A program made the position numbers and the translations under genes. From Senegalia massiliensis (GTDB lineage: Bacteria > Bacillota > Clostridia > Tissierellales > SIT17): a DNA stretch of 64,000 bases. Shown one piece after another: positions 31,729 through 41,188 of this stretch; the first letter of the stretch is position 1, and every line of letters begins with the position of its first letter. The stretch covers positions 1,025,241-1,089,240 of the forward strand of contig NZ_LR130785.1 in the NCBI RefSeq assembly GCF_900626135.1. Direction: 5' to 3'. The notes under the pieces are model-generated. The model ran no database searches, was not told the DNA's origin, and saw nothing but the letters and a program-made list of their open reading frames with translations.

Positions 31729-32757
31729 ATGGCTTTAACATATAAGGATGCTGGAGTAGATAAACAAGCAGGATATAAACAAATTAGTTTAATAAAAAGT
31801 CTTATTAAAAATACTCATACAAAAGATGTAGTATCTGAATTAGGGGGATTTTCTGGCTTATTTGGATTAGACATTAAAGATTATAAAAGCCCTGTACTAG
31901 CATCTGGCACAGATGGTGTAGGAACTAAACTTAAAATAGCCTTCATGATGGATAAGCATGAAACTATAGGTGAAGATTGTGTAGCTATGTGTGCAAATGA
32001 CATATTATGTCAAGGTGCAAAACCGTTGTTTTTCTTAGATTATATATCTACTGGAAAACTTATACCAGAAAAAATGGCAAGTATAGTAAAAGGGGTGTCA
32101 CAAGGTTGTATCAAGGCAGGATCAGCTCTAATAGGTGGAGAAACAGCCGAAATGCCAGGACTTTATGAAGAGGATGAATATGATTTAGCAGGTTTTTGTG
32201 TTGGCATAGTTGACAAAGAAAATATAATTAATGGAATGGAGATAAAAGAAGGAGATATTGTAATAGGACTTCCTTCTAATGGACTACACAGTAATGGATA
32301 TTCATTAGTTAGAAAAATAGTATTTGAAAAAGAAAAATTAAAAATTGATAGCTTTATAGATGAGTTGGAAACTACTATAGGAGAAGAATTATTAAAACCT
32401 ACTCGTATATATAAAGAACCAGTATTAAATTTAATAGAAAAAATTAATATAAAAGGAATAGCTCATATCACAGGTGGAGGATTATATGAAAATGTTCCAA
32501 GAATTTTACCTAAAGGATTAACTGCTCATATGGATATTTCTAAAATAGATACTCCAGTCATATTTGATCTATTACAAAAATGGGGTGACATTAGTATTGG
32601 TGAAATGTATTCTACTTTTAATATGGGAATTGGAATGGTAATTGTAATTTCAAAGGATGAATTAATAAAAACTGAAAATTTATTAAATTACTTAAATGAA
32701 AAATATTATATTTTAGGAGAAATTAAAAAAGGTGATGAAGGAGTAGTACTGTGCTAA
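31729..32757 (+). CDS. purM: AIR synthetase
   Basis: A 342-residue ATP-grasp-independent PurM-fold enzyme that closes FGAM to AIR. Blocks are LASGTDGVGTKLKIA near the N-terminus, DILCQGAKPLFFLDY, GGETAEMPGLY and HITGGGLYENVPRILP. Length is normal. The ATG is one base after the purF stop, and it overlaps purN by 7 bases. It uses the product of PurL directly. Confidence 0.95.
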   Translation: MALTYKDAGVDKQAGYKQISLIKSLIKNTHTKDVVSELGGFSGLFGLDIKDYKSPVLASGTDGVGTKLKIAFMMDKHETIGEDCVAMCANDILCQGAKPLFFLDYISTGKLIPEKMASIVKGVSQGCIKAGSALIGGETAEMPGLYEEDEYDLAGFCVGIVDKENIINGMEIKEGDIVIGLPSNGLHSNGYSLVRKIVFEKEKLKIDSFIDELETTIGEELLKPTRIYKEPVLNLIEKINIKGIAHITGGGLYENVPRILPKGLTAHMDISKIDTPVIFDLLQKWGDISIGEMYSTFNMGIGMVIVISKDELIKTENLLNYLNEKYYILGEIKKGDEGVVLC

Positions 32758-33380
32758 AAATAGGAGTTTTAATTTCAGGCAGCGGCACAAATCTTCAAGC
32801 TATATTTGAAACAATAGAAAATGAAAATATAAATGCAAAAGTAGAATTAGTAATATCAAATAAAAAAGATGCTTATGGACTTAAAAGAGCTAAATCAAGA
32901 GGAATAAAATCCTTGTATTTAGATTATAAGGATTTTAATAATATGGAGGACTATGATTTAAAATTAATAGAAGAATTTAAAGAAAGAGATATAGAATTAA
33001 TAGTTTTAGCAGGATATTTAAAAGTTTTATCTAGTAATTTTATTGAAGCTTTTAAAAATAAAATAATAAATATACATCCTTCATTACTACCAAGCTTTGG
33101 AGGAAAAGGATGTTATGGAGAAAAAGTACATGAAAAAGTATTAAATTATGGATGTAAATATAGTGGAGCTACAGTACATTTTGTAGATAATGGAGTAGAT
33201 ACAGGTCCTATAATATTACAAAAAATAGTTGAAATAGATGAAGATGAAACTATAAATAGCTTAAAACAAAAAGTACTTACTATAGAACATGAGATATTAC
33301 CTATGGCAGTAAAATTATTTGCTGAAGAAAGAATTGTTTTAAATAGTAGGAAAGTAAAAATATTGGGGGAGATGAAATGA
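32751..33380 (+). CDS. purN: GAR transformylase (formyl-THF dependent)
   Basis: A 209-residue enzyme that formylates GAR. Visible are LISGSGTNLQAI at the N-terminus, the catalytic NIHPSLLPSFGG loop (Asn, His), GATVHFVDNGVDTGPII (His and Asp). It starts at a GTG that overlaps purM. The length is usual, with a slightly longer basic tail. No formate-dependent purT is seen. Confidence 0.95.
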   Translation: MLKIGVLISGSGTNLQAIFETIENENINAKVELVISNKKDAYGLKRAKSRGIKSLYLDYKDFNNMEDYDLKLIEEFKERDIELIVLAGYLKVLSSNFIEAFKNKIINIHPSLLPSFGGKGCYGEKVHEKVLNYGCKYSGATVHFVDNGVDTGPIILQKIVEIDEDETINSLKQKVLTIEHEILPMAVKLFAEERIVLNSRKVKILGEMK

Positions 33381-34909
33381 AAAGAGCTTTAATAAGTGTA
33401 TATGACAAGGAAGGTATAGTAGAATTTGCCTCTTCTCTTAAAAAATTAGGTTGGGAAATAATATCAACTGGTGGTACAAAAAAATTATTAAGCAAGTCAG
33501 ATATAGATGTGTTAGAAGTACAAGATATAACTAAATTTCCAGAAATATTAGATGGTAGGGTAAAGACCTTAAATCCATATATACATGGAGGGTTACTTTT
33601 TAAAAGAGAAAATAAAGAACATATAGAAACTATTGAAGAAATGGGAATAGAATCAATAGATATAGTAGTAAATAATCTGTATCCATTTGAAGAAACTATA
33701 AAAAATACAGATGCAAGTCATGAAGATATAATAGAAAATATAGATATAGGTGGACCATCTATGATTAGAGCTGCTGCAAAAAATTATAAAGATGTAACAG
33801 TTATAGTGGACCCAAAAGATTATAATTTAGTTTTACAAGAACTTAATAATAATAATGAAACAAGTCTTTCAACTAGAAGATACTTAGCTAGAAAAGTATT
33901 TAATTATACTTCATATTATGATACTTTAATTTCTAATTATTTTAATAAATTAGAAGATTTAAAGTTTCCACAAAATATTACTTTTTGCTATAAATCTAAG
34001 AAAGATTTAAGATATGGAGAAAATCCTCATCAAAATGCAGCATTTTATGAAGAAATAAATGAAACTAAAGGTACTTTAGCAAATGGAAATCAAATTCATG
34101 GAAAAGAATTGTCTTTTAATAATATAAATGATTCAAATGGAGCATTAAAGATATTAAAAGAATTTGATGAACCTACTATAGTAGGAGTAAAACACGCTAA
34201 TCCCAGTGGTATAGGGAGTAGTGAAAAAATAGAAGATGCATATGTAAAAGCTTATGAATGCGATACAAAATCAATATTTGGAGGTATTATAGCTTCTAAT
34301 AGAGAGATAAACAAAGAAATTGCAGAGAAAATAAATGAAATTTTTATAGAAGTAGTACTTGCTCCTTCATTTAGTAATGAATCTTTAGATATACTTACTA
34401 AAAAGAAAAATATAAGACTTATAGAGATAAAGGATATAATGAAAAAAAATTATAATGAATTTGATATAAAGAAAGTTTTAGGTGGAATACTTATTCAAGA
34501 AAAGGATAATAAACTTTTATTAGATGATATACAAATTGTAAGTAAAAGAAAGCCAAATGAACAAGAATTAGAAGATTTATTATTTGCATTTAAATCAGCA
34601 AAACATATTAATTCTAATGGAGTTGTAATAGCAAAAAATAAAGCAACTATTGGTATAGGACTAGGGGAAGTCAATAGAGTTTGGGCGGTAGAAAATGCAA
34701 TAAATAGAGCAAAGAATAAGGTTTCTGGAAGTGTTATAGCTTCAGATGGATTTTTCCCATTTAGAGATTCAATAGAGATACTTGCAAAAGCAGGTGTAAA
34801 GGCTATTATTCAACCTGGAGGCTCTATGAGGGATGAAGAAGTAATAGAAGAAGTAAATAAAAATAATATGATAATGGTATTTACAGGTATTAGACATTTC
34901 AAACATTAA
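33377..34909 (+). CDS. purH: Bifunctional AICAR transformylase / IMP cyclohydrolase
   Basis: A 510-residue enzyme of the last two steps to IMP. The N-terminal cyclohydrolase has ALISVYDKEGI, STGGTKKLL and DGRVKTLNPYIHGGLL. The C-terminal transformylase has LRYGENPHQNAAFY, VKHANPSGIG (catalytic Lys-His) and SDGFFPFRD with IQPGGSMRDEE. The start overlaps the purN stop by four bases (ATGA). Confidence 0.96.
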   Translation: MKRALISVYDKEGIVEFASSLKKLGWEIISTGGTKKLLSKSDIDVLEVQDITKFPEILDGRVKTLNPYIHGGLLFKRENKEHIETIEEMGIESIDIVVNNLYPFEETIKNTDASHEDIIENIDIGGPSMIRAAAKNYKDVTVIVDPKDYNLVLQELNNNNETSLSTRRYLARKVFNYTSYYDTLISNYFNKLEDLKFPQNITFCYKSKKDLRYGENPHQNAAFYEEINETKGTLANGNQIHGKELSFNNINDSNGALKILKEFDEPTIVGVKHANPSGIGSSEKIEDAYVKAYECDTKSIFGGIIASNREINKEIAEKINEIFIEVVLAPSFSNESLDILTKKKNIRLIEIKDIMKKNYNEFDIKKVLGGILIQEKDNKLLLDDIQIVSKRKPNEQELEDLLFAFKSAKHINSNGVVIAKNKATIGIGLGEVNRVWAVENAINRAKNKVSGSVIASDGFFPFRDSIEILAKAGVKAIIQPGGSMRDEEVIEEVNKNNMIMVFTGIRHFKH

Positions 34910-34922
34910 TTAGGGGGTTAAT

Positions 34923-36176
34923 ATGAATATATTAGTCATAGGTAGTGGAGGACGTGAACATGCTTTATGCTGGAAGATTAGTAAATCTAACAAAGTAAAA
35001 AAGATATATTGTGCTCCAGGTAATGGAGGAACTTTAGAAGTTGCTGAAAATGTAGATATAGAACCTAATGATATAGATTCAATACTGGAATTTGCATTAG
35101 ATAACAAAATAGATTTAACAGTTGTAGGACCAGAAGAGCCACTTGCATTAGGTATAGTAGATAAATTCAAAGAAAATAATTTGAAAATATTTGGGCCTAA
35201 TAAAAAATCTAGTCAATTAGAAGCTAGTAAGGAATTCTCTAAAAAATTTATGGAGAAATATAATATACCAACAGCTAAATATAAATCCTTTTTAGAATAT
35301 GATGAAGCAGTAAAAGGAATAAAAGAGTTTACTTACCCCCTTGTAATAAAAGCAGATGGATTATGTCTAGGAAAAGGAGTTATAATTTGTGAGAATGAAA
35401 CAGAGGCTTTAAATACTCTAAAAGATATATTGGAGAAAAAAATATATGGAAAAGAGGGAGAGAAAGTAATCATAGAAGAATTTTTAGAAGGAACAGAAGC
35501 ATCTCTTCTTTGTTTTGTATCTGGAAATGATATAATTCCAATGGAAAGTGCAAGGGACTATAAAAAAATCTTTGATGGAGATAAGGGACTTAATACAGGA
35601 GGCATAGGGGCATATTCACCGAATGAATTATTTACAGAGGAATTAAAGGATAAGATAGAAAAACAAGTATTACAAAAGATTAGTAGAGGATTAAAAGAAG
35701 AAGAACTGGAGTATAGTGGCATATTATTTATTGGATTTATTTTAAAAGAATCTGATATTAAGGTATTGGAATTTAATGTGAGGTTTGGGGATCCAGAAAC
35801 AGAAGTATTAATGCCAAGACTTAAAAGTGATTTAATAGATATATTTGAAAAAACAATAGATAATAAAATAGTAGAAAATGATTTATTGTGGAGTAATAAT
35901 TCCTGTGTTACAGTAGTTACTACTTCAAATGGTTATCCTAAAAAGTATAAAAAAGAAATTTCAATTACAGGAACAGAAGATATAAATAAATCTTTAATAC
36001 TTTTTCATAATGGTACAAAATATAATAATAGAGATTTAGTTACCAATGGTGGTAGAGTTTTAAGTATTACTTCTTTGGAATCTAATACGGCTGAAGCTAG
36101 AGAAAAAATTTATGAAGAGATATCTAAGATTTATTATAATGGAATGTATTTTAGAAAAGATATTGCTTATAAATAA
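34923..36176 (+). CDS. purD: GAR synthetase
   Basis: A 417-residue ATP-grasp ligase that joins phosphoribosylamine and glycine. Blocks are VIGSGGREHALCWK at the start, VGPEEPLALGIVD, IKADGLCLGKGV and NVRFGDPETEVLMPRL. It is the last gene of the operon, with TTAGGGGGTT before the ATG, and is followed by a terminator. Its substrate phosphoribosylamine is unstable and can also form from ribose 5-phosphate and ammonia, which is relevant to the altered PurF. Confidence 0.96.
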   Translation: MNILVIGSGGREHALCWKISKSNKVKKIYCAPGNGGTLEVAENVDIEPNDIDSILEFALDNKIDLTVVGPEEPLALGIVDKFKENNLKIFGPNKKSSQLEASKEFSKKFMEKYNIPTAKYKSFLEYDEAVKGIKEFTYPLVIKADGLCLGKGVIICENETEALNTLKDILEKKIYGKEGEKVIIEEFLEGTEASLLCFVSGNDIIPMESARDYKKIFDGDKGLNTGGIGAYSPNELFTEELKDKIEKQVLQKISRGLKEEELEYSGILFIGFILKESDIKVLEFNVRFGDPETEVLMPRLKSDLIDIFEKTIDNKIVENDLLWSNNSCVTVVTTSNGYPKKYKKEISITGTEDINKSLILFHNGTKYNNRDLVTNGGRVLSITSLESNTAEAREKIYEEISKIYYNGMYFRKDIAYK

Positions 36177-36204
36177 AAAAACGGACTCTTAGAGTCCGTT
36201 TTTA
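36177..36204. terminator. Bidirectional terminator between purD and dps
   Basis: AAAAACGGACTCT and AGAGTCCGTTTTT arms with a small loop, A tract before and T tract after. It ends the purine operon and the convergent dps gene three bases away. Confidence 0.9.
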
Positions 36205-36206
36205 TT

Positions 36207-36641
36207 CTATGAAAGCATTGATTTTATAAACCATAAGTTTTTACTATATCCTGAAACGTGATCTTCAAACATAGCTACTACTTCAAAATCATTTTCTTCA
36301 TCAGCAGAGTTTCTGATTTCTGTAGCTAAATTTTTCATTAATTCTAAATCACCTTTAACAATTTCAAGAACTTCATCAATAGAGAATTGTTCTTTATCTG
36401 ATTCTTTTACAGAAGCATTGTCTAAATAATCTTTTATTTTAACTAATGGTTTTTGATCTTTCATCTTTAAGATTTCTGCTACTTCATCATATTTTTCAAA
36501 GAAATCTTCATATAGTGATTCAGTAAACTCATGTACCTGCACAAATTGTTTACCTACCACATTCCAATGTAAATTGTGAAACTTTATATTTAAAACAGCT
36601 AAATTTGATAAATATTCATTTAATTTTTTTATATCTTTCAT
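36207..36641 (-). CDS. dps: Dps-family ferritin-like DNA-binding/iron-storage protein
   Basis: A 144-residue four-helix protein. The inter-subunit ferroxidase motif is clear: NIKFHNLHWNVVG (His) and HEFTESLYEDFFEKYDEVAE (His, Asp, Glu). It oxidises ferrous iron with peroxide and stores it inside a dodecamer, protecting DNA. GAGGAGG lies before the start. I saw no PerR box in the 190-base divergent region. Confidence 0.93.
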   Translation of the reverse strand: MKDIKKLNEYLSNLAVLNIKFHNLHWNVVGKQFVQVHEFTESLYEDFFEKYDEVAEILKMKDQKPLVKIKDYLDNASVKESDKEQFSIDEVLEIVKGDLELMKNLATEIRNSADEENDFEVVAMFEDHVSGYSKNLWFIKSMLS

Positions 36642-36829
36642 TGTAACCTCCTCAAATTTTTAAAAATTTCTTTCATAATTATACTACCCAATATCTAAAA
36701 TACTTAAACAATATTTTATAAATTAAATCATTATAGAGTGTAAGTATAGTATTTATATATCTAGAATGAATAATGAAAATTTTACCGGGTATAAATTTTT
36801 TAAGATGAAATTAAAAAGGAGTGCTAAAG

Positions 36830-37285
36830 ATGAATAAAAACTATGGTAAATTTTTTGGTATGATTGCAACTTCTGCAATATTTATGTTTATAGTTATGTA
36901 TCTTAACACTTATAAATTTGATCATATTTTCTTCAGTGAAGAAAGACTATATATGACTATACTTTCTACTTCAGTAATGGCAGTTGTTATGCTATTATTT
37001 ATGCTACATATGCTTAAGAATAAGAAAATGAATATAGCTATTGTAGTTGTTAGTGTGTTAGTATTTACTTCATCATTATTTTTAATGAGAAATCAAACTA
37101 CAATGGATGATGAAGACTATATGGAAGGTATGATACCTCACCATTCTATAGCTATACTTACTAGTGAACGTGCTAATATATCAGATCCTAGAGTTAGAAA
37201 ATTAGCTGATGAGATAATTAAAGCACAAAGAAAAGAAATTGCAGAAATGAAAAAATTAATAGAAGATATTAAAAATGAAGATTAG
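36830..37285 (+). CDS. Membrane protein with C-terminal DUF305 domain
   Basis: A 151-residue protein with three hydrophobic helices (about 8-24, 38-59, 66-84) and an outer DUF305 segment starting at DYMEGMIPHHSIAILTS, ending KEIAEMKKLIEDI. DUF305 domains are ferritin-like helical bundles often linked with metal stress; the GMIPHH histidines may bind copper or another metal. I start at 36830 because the AAAGGAG site is then eight bases upstream. It is a single-gene unit. Confidence 0.85.
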   Translation: MNKNYGKFFGMIATSAIFMFIVMYLNTYKFDHIFFSEERLYMTILSTSVMAVVMLLFMLHMLKNKKMNIAIVVVSVLVFTSSLFLMRNQTTMDDEDYMEGMIPHHSIAILTSERANISDPRVRKLADEIIKAQRKEIAEMKKLIEDIKNED

Positions 37286-37293
37286 TCAATGTA

Positions 37294-37330
37294 AAAAGCT
37301 ATCTAAAATTTAAATTTTAGATAGCTTTTT
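37294..37330 (+). terminator. Terminator after the DUF305 gene
   Basis: A near-perfect palindrome with AAAAAGCTATCTAAAA and its complement, running into five T. Confidence 0.87.
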
Positions 37331-37409
37331 ATATTGACTATGAAAAATTTCTATGCTAATCTATTTCAGTATGAGAAATACAACTTTAAATCTAAAGGGG
37401 CGCTTATAT

Positions 37410-38156
37410 ATGTTACATGAATTTTCACGTACAGAAATGCTTATAGGAACTGAAGGATTAGAAAAATTAAAGAAAAGTACTATAGCTGTCTTTGGAATAG
37501 GTGGAGTAGGTACTTTTGCAGTAGAAGGACTTGCAAGAAGTGGGGTAGGAAAATTTATACTTGTAGATGACGATGATATTTGTCTTACAAATATAAATAG
37601 ACAAATACATGCAACAAGAGAAACTGTTGGAAAATCAAAAGTACAAACTATGAAAAATAGAATACAAGAAATAAATCCTAAAGCAGAAGTAATTTGTTTT
37701 CATGAATTATATAATAGTGAAAGTGCAGAAAAGCTTTTGTTTGATAAATTTGACTATGTAGTTGATGCTATAGATATGGTTTCTTCTAAATTGGATTTAA
37801 TAGAAAGATGCAATAAGAAAGGGATTCCAATTATAAGTAGTATGGGAGCAGGAAACAAATTAAACCCTACAATGTTAGAGGTGTCTAATATTTATAAAAC
37901 TTCTATTTGTCCATTAGCAAGAGTCATGAGAAAAGAACTTAAAAGAAAAGGAATTAAAAAATTAAAAGTAGTATATTCAAAAGAAAAACCTATAACACCT
38001 AAACAATTAGTGGGAAATTGTAAAACAGATTGTATATGTCCTAATAAAGATAGAACATGTGCTGAAAGAAGGCAAATTCCTGGAAGTACTTCTTTTGTGC
38101 CACCAGTAGCAGGTTTAATCATTGCTTCAGAGGTAGTTAAAGATATAATTAAATAA
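37410..38156 (+). CDS. tcdA: tRNA threonylcarbamoyladenosine dehydratase
   Basis: A 248-residue E1-like enzyme that cyclises t6A37 of tRNA to ct6A using ATP. It has RTEMLIG, the nucleotide loop GIGGVGTFAVEGLARSGVG, VDDDDICLTNINRQIHA and the tail CPNKDRTCAERRQIPGS with SFVPPVAG. The ATG at 37410 is nine bases after AAAGGGG; the frame extends upstream without a site. It is a single-gene unit. Confidence 0.9.
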   Translation: MLHEFSRTEMLIGTEGLEKLKKSTIAVFGIGGVGTFAVEGLARSGVGKFILVDDDDICLTNINRQIHATRETVGKSKVQTMKNRIQEINPKAEVICFHELYNSESAEKLLFDKFDYVVDAIDMVSSKLDLIERCNKKGIPIISSMGAGNKLNPTMLEVSNIYKTSICPLARVMRKELKRKGIKKLKVVYSKEKPITPKQLVGNCKTDCICPNKDRTCAERRQIPGSTSFVPPVAGLIIASEVVKDIIK

Positions 38157-38165
38157 ATTTTATTT

Positions 38166-38193
38166 AAAAGCTAGAAATTTTCTGGCTTTTTTT
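38166..38193 (+). terminator. Terminator after tcdA
   Basis: AAAAGCTAGAAA and TTTCTGGCTTTT arms with one wobble and a T run. It separates tcdA from the diaminopimelate locus. Confidence 0.82.
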
Positions 38194-38252
38194 ATTGCGT
38201 AAAAATAAATTTTATTAATAAAGAGGTAGAAATAGATAATATAATATATAAA

Positions 38253-38460
38253 ATGTCAACATTATTTATTGGAAATATACATAGAGTTATAAAGGTAGAC
38301 AATTTAGAAAAACTACAGAAAAAACATTATTATGTGGAACAGGTGCAGCTGGAATAGAAATATAAAAGTGAATATATATATGATAGGAGGTGAATTAGAA
38401 GTATAAATAATAGATGATGAAGTGTATTTAATAGGTTCTTTTGATTTTATTTGTAAATGA
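38253..38460 (+). pseudogene. dapF: Remnant of diaminopimelate epimerase (dapF)
   Basis: Three dapF pieces stand in the right order across different frames. First comes LFIGNIHRVIKVDNLEKL, matching the GNPHxVxFVD region. Then, after a deletion and frameshift, TEKTLLCGTGAAG, matching ETLACGTGA with its catalytic Cys. Last, IYMIGGELEV, a stop, IIDDEVYLIGSFDF, matching the C-terminal LGGxLxVxW-VYLTGPA. About half the gene is gone, and the fragments hold several stops. It lies directly before dapB, where a dap cluster would keep an epimerase. A working dapF would have to be elsewhere. Confidence 0.83.
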
Positions 38461-38488
38461 TACTTTAATTATTAATAGGAGGTAAAAA

Positions 38489-39259
38489 ATGATTAATATA
38501 GCTATAAATGGTTGTAATGGGAAGATGGGTTTGGTATTAACTAATATGATAAAGGAAAGTGAAAATATAAGAGTTATTTCTGGAATAGATAGAAATCCTG
38601 AAAAGTCAAATAGAGAATATCCAATATATAAAGAAATATGGGATATGAAAGAAGAAATTGATGCTATAATTGATTTTTCACATTATAGTAATTTGAACAA
38701 TCTATTAGATTATGGAATTAAAAATAATATACCTTTAGTAATAGCTACATCAGGATTTATACAAAAGGATGAAAAGTTAATAGAAGAAGCTTCTAAGGAA
38801 ATTCCTATACTATATTCAAAGAATATGTCTTTAGGGATAAATATATTGGTTGAATTAGCTAAAAATATATCTAATATACTAGGTGAAAATTTTGATATAG
38901 AAATTATTGAAAAACATCATAATACTAAAGTAGATGCACCTAGTGGTACTGCTTGTATGATAGCTGATGAAATTAATAAGTCATTTAATAATACTAAAAA
39001 CTATGTTTTTGGAAGAAAAGGTCATAAGCAGTTAAGAACAAAAAATGAAATTGGCATACATTCTATAAGAGGTGGAACCATGTCAGGAGAGCATACTGTA
39101 TTATTTTCTGGATTAGATGAAATGATAGAAATAAAACATACTGCAATTACCAAAAACATATTTGCATTAGGAGCTATTAAAGGAGTTAAATTTGTAATAA
39201 ATAAGAAAAATGGATTATATTCCATGTTAGATATTTTTAACTTTATAGAAAGCAATTAA
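38489..39259 (+). CDS. dapB: 4-hydroxy-tetrahydrodipicolinate reductase
   Basis: A 256-residue NAD(P)H reductase of lysine/diaminopimelate synthesis. The nucleotide loop is [13 protein letters not shown] and the substrate motif [18 protein letters not shown] (catalytic His and Lys). [20 protein letters not shown] follows. Length is normal. AGGAGGT precedes the start. It is the first intact gene of the dapB-dapH-aminotransferase-deacetylase run; no dapA is present here. In a spore former the product also feeds dipicolinate. Confidence 0.95.
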   Translation: MINIAINGCNGKMGLVLTNMIKESENIRVISGIDRNPEKSNREYPIYKEIWDMKEEIDAIIDFSHYSNLNNLLDYGIKNNIPLVIATSGFIQKDEKLIEEASKEIPILYSKNMSLGINILVELAKNISNILGENFDIEIIEKHHNTKVDAPSGTACMIADEINKSFNNTKNYVFGRKGHKQLRTKNEIGIHSIRGGTMSGEHTVLFSGLDEMIEIKHTAITKNIFALGAIKGVKFVINKKNGLYSMLDIFNFIESN

Positions 39260-39279
39260 ACATAAGAGGTGAAATGATT

Positions 39280-39999
39280 ATGAAAAATAAAATAAATTTT
39301 ACTAATTCAAATGAAATTATTAAATTTATAAAATCATCAAAAAAGACTACACCAGTTAAAGTTTATATAAAAGGAAAATTAGATTATATTGATTTCGAAA
39401 ATCTAAGAAATTTTGGAGAAGGTAATTCAAGGGTAATTTTTTGTGAATACAAAGAAATATGTGAGTTTATAGAAAAAAATAAAGATTTAATAGAAGACTA
39501 TCATATTGAAAATGACAGAAGAAATTCTGCTATTCCTCTTTTGGATATTAAAAATATTAAAGCCAGAATTGAACCAGGGGCAATTATACGAGAGGGAGTT
39601 AAAATAGATGAAAAAGTTATAATTATGATGGGAGCAGTTATTAACATAGGAGCAGAGATTGGAAAAGGTTCTATGATTGATATGAATGCAGTAATAGGTG
39701 CTAGAGGAATAATAGGAGAAAATGTACACATAGGAGCTGGAGCAGTAGTAGCAGGAGTATTAGAGCCACCTAGTAAAACACCTGTTATTATTGAAGATAA
39801 TGTATTAGTTGGTTCAAATGCAGTAATACTTGAAGGTATTAAAATAGGAAAAGGGGCAGTAGTGGCTGCTGGATCTGTAGTTACAAAAGATGTACCTAAT
39901 AACTCTGTAGTTGCTGGTTCTCCTGCAAAAGTGATAAAAATCAAAGACCATAAGACATTGGAAAAAGTTCAAATTGTAGAAGATCTAAGAGGTAATTAA
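39280..39999 (+). CDS. dapH: Tetrahydrodipicolinate N-acetyltransferase
   Basis: A 239-residue left-handed beta-helix acetyltransferase. Hexapeptide repeats run from about residue 95 to 215 ([36 protein letters not shown] in part, [15 protein letters not shown]). The PPSKTPV loop is typical of DapH. It acetylates the open-chain keto-amino form, defining the acetylase branch. GAGGTG is eight bases before the second ATG at 39280, which I prefer over the ATG at 39274. Confidence 0.93.
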   Translation: MKNKINFTNSNEIIKFIKSSKKTTPVKVYIKGKLDYIDFENLRNFGEGNSRVIFCEYKEICEFIEKNKDLIEDYHIENDRRNSAIPLLDIKNIKARIEPGAIIREGVKIDEKVIIMMGAVINIGAEIGKGSMIDMNAVIGARGIIGENVHIGAGAVVAGVLEPPSKTPVIIEDNVLVGSNAVILEGIKIGKGAVVAAGSVVTKDVPNNSVVAGSPAKVIKIKDHKTLEKVQIVEDLRGN

Positions 40000-40000
40000 A

Positions 40001-41188
40001 GTGGAAAATATTTTTAGAGAAGATAAAAAATACATTTTAAATGTTTACAATAGAATAAATTTAGAAATTGTTAAATCAAAAGGTTCATATTTATATGATG
40101 AAGATGGTAATAAGTATTTAGATATGTTTAGTGGTCTCTCAGTGAATAATATAGGTAATAGCAATGAAGAAATTATTCAGGCTATATTAAAACAAAGTTC
40201 CGATTATATACATATTTCAAATTATTTTGTTAGCAAATCAATAGTTAAATTGGCTAAATTATTAGTGGAAAATACTCATGCTTCTAAAGTGTTTTTTACT
40301 AATTCAGGAACAGAATCTAATGAAGCAGCAATAAAGATTGCTAGAAAATTTGGACTCTCTATTAACAAAGGAAAAACTCATATATTAGCAGCTTATAATT
40401 CTTTTCATGGAAGAACTTTGGGAAGTCTTTCTTTAACAGGACAGAAAAAATATCAAGAAAATTTTAAACCCCTTTTACCAGATATAGATTATTTTATATA
40501 TAATAATATTGAAGATTTAAAACAAAAAGTTAACCATAAAACATGTGCTGTATTTATTGAACTTATACAAGGTGAGGGAGGTATAATACAGATAGATAAT
40601 TCTTTTGTAAAGTGTTTAAATGAATTATCAAAAAAGTATAATTTTTTAATCATTGTTGATGAAATACAAACTGGATTAGGGAGAACAGGAGAATTATTAA
40701 CGTCTCATTATTATAATATTAAACCTCATATTACTACACTTGCAAAATCCTTAGGTGGAGGATTGCCTTTAGGAGCTGTGCTTGTAAGTAAAGATATTGA
40801 AAACCTACTAAAAAAAGGAGAACATGGCAGTACATTTGGTGGTAATCCTGTTTCTTGTGCTTGTGGTGAAGTTGTAATAAATAAAATATTAGAAAAAGAT
40901 TTTAAGAAAGATTTAAGGAGAAAAAGTAATTATTTATTAGATAAACTATATATACTTAAAGATAAATATCCACATATAATTAAAGATATAAGAGGTAAAG
41001 GTTTGATGATTGGTATTGATGTAGGTGAATATGCCTTTATTATAAAAGAAAAAGCATTGGAAAAAAAATTAATTATTAATATTACAAATAAAACAGTAAT
41101 TAGATTGCTACCTCCACTAAATATAGATACTAAAGAAATAGATGAATTTTTAGATATATTTGAGGTGATAATCAGTGAAAGAATATGA
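40001..41188 (+). CDS. Class III aminotransferase, N-acetyl-diaminopimelate aminotransferase
   Basis: A 395-residue PLP enzyme of the acetylornithine aminotransferase subgroup. It has FTNSGTESNEAAIKIARKF, FHGRTLGSLSLTGQ, VDEIQTGLGRTG and the PLP lysine in LAKSLGGGLPLGA. By sequence alone it could be ArgD, but its position between dapH and the deacetylase gene points to N-acetyl-L,L-diaminopimelate. It starts at a GTG one base after dapH, with AGAGGT inside the end of that gene, and overlaps the deacetylase by 14 bases. Confidence 0.87.
   Translation: MENIFREDKKYILNVYNRINLEIVKSKGSYLYDEDGNKYLDMFSGLSVNNIGNSNEEIIQAILKQSSDYIHISNYFVSKSIVKLAKLLVENTHASKVFFTNSGTESNEAAIKIARKFGLSINKGKTHILAAYNSFHGRTLGSLSLTGQKKYQENFKPLLPDIDYFIYNNIEDLKQKVNHKTCAVFIELIQGEGGIIQIDNSFVKCLNELSKKYNFLIIVDEIQTGLGRTGELLTSHYYNIKPHITTLAKSLGGGLPLGAVLVSKDIENLLKKGEHGSTFGGNPVSCACGEVVINKILEKDFKKDLRRKSNYLLDKLYILKDKYPHIIKDIRGKGLMIGIDVGEYAFIIKEKALEKKLIINITNKTVIRLLPPLNIDTKEIDEFLDIFEVIISERI

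Noticed and set aside
39487-39944. Overlapping minus-strand frames opposite dapH
   Set aside because: The hexapeptide repeats of dapH produce stop-free antisense frames; no start signals are present.
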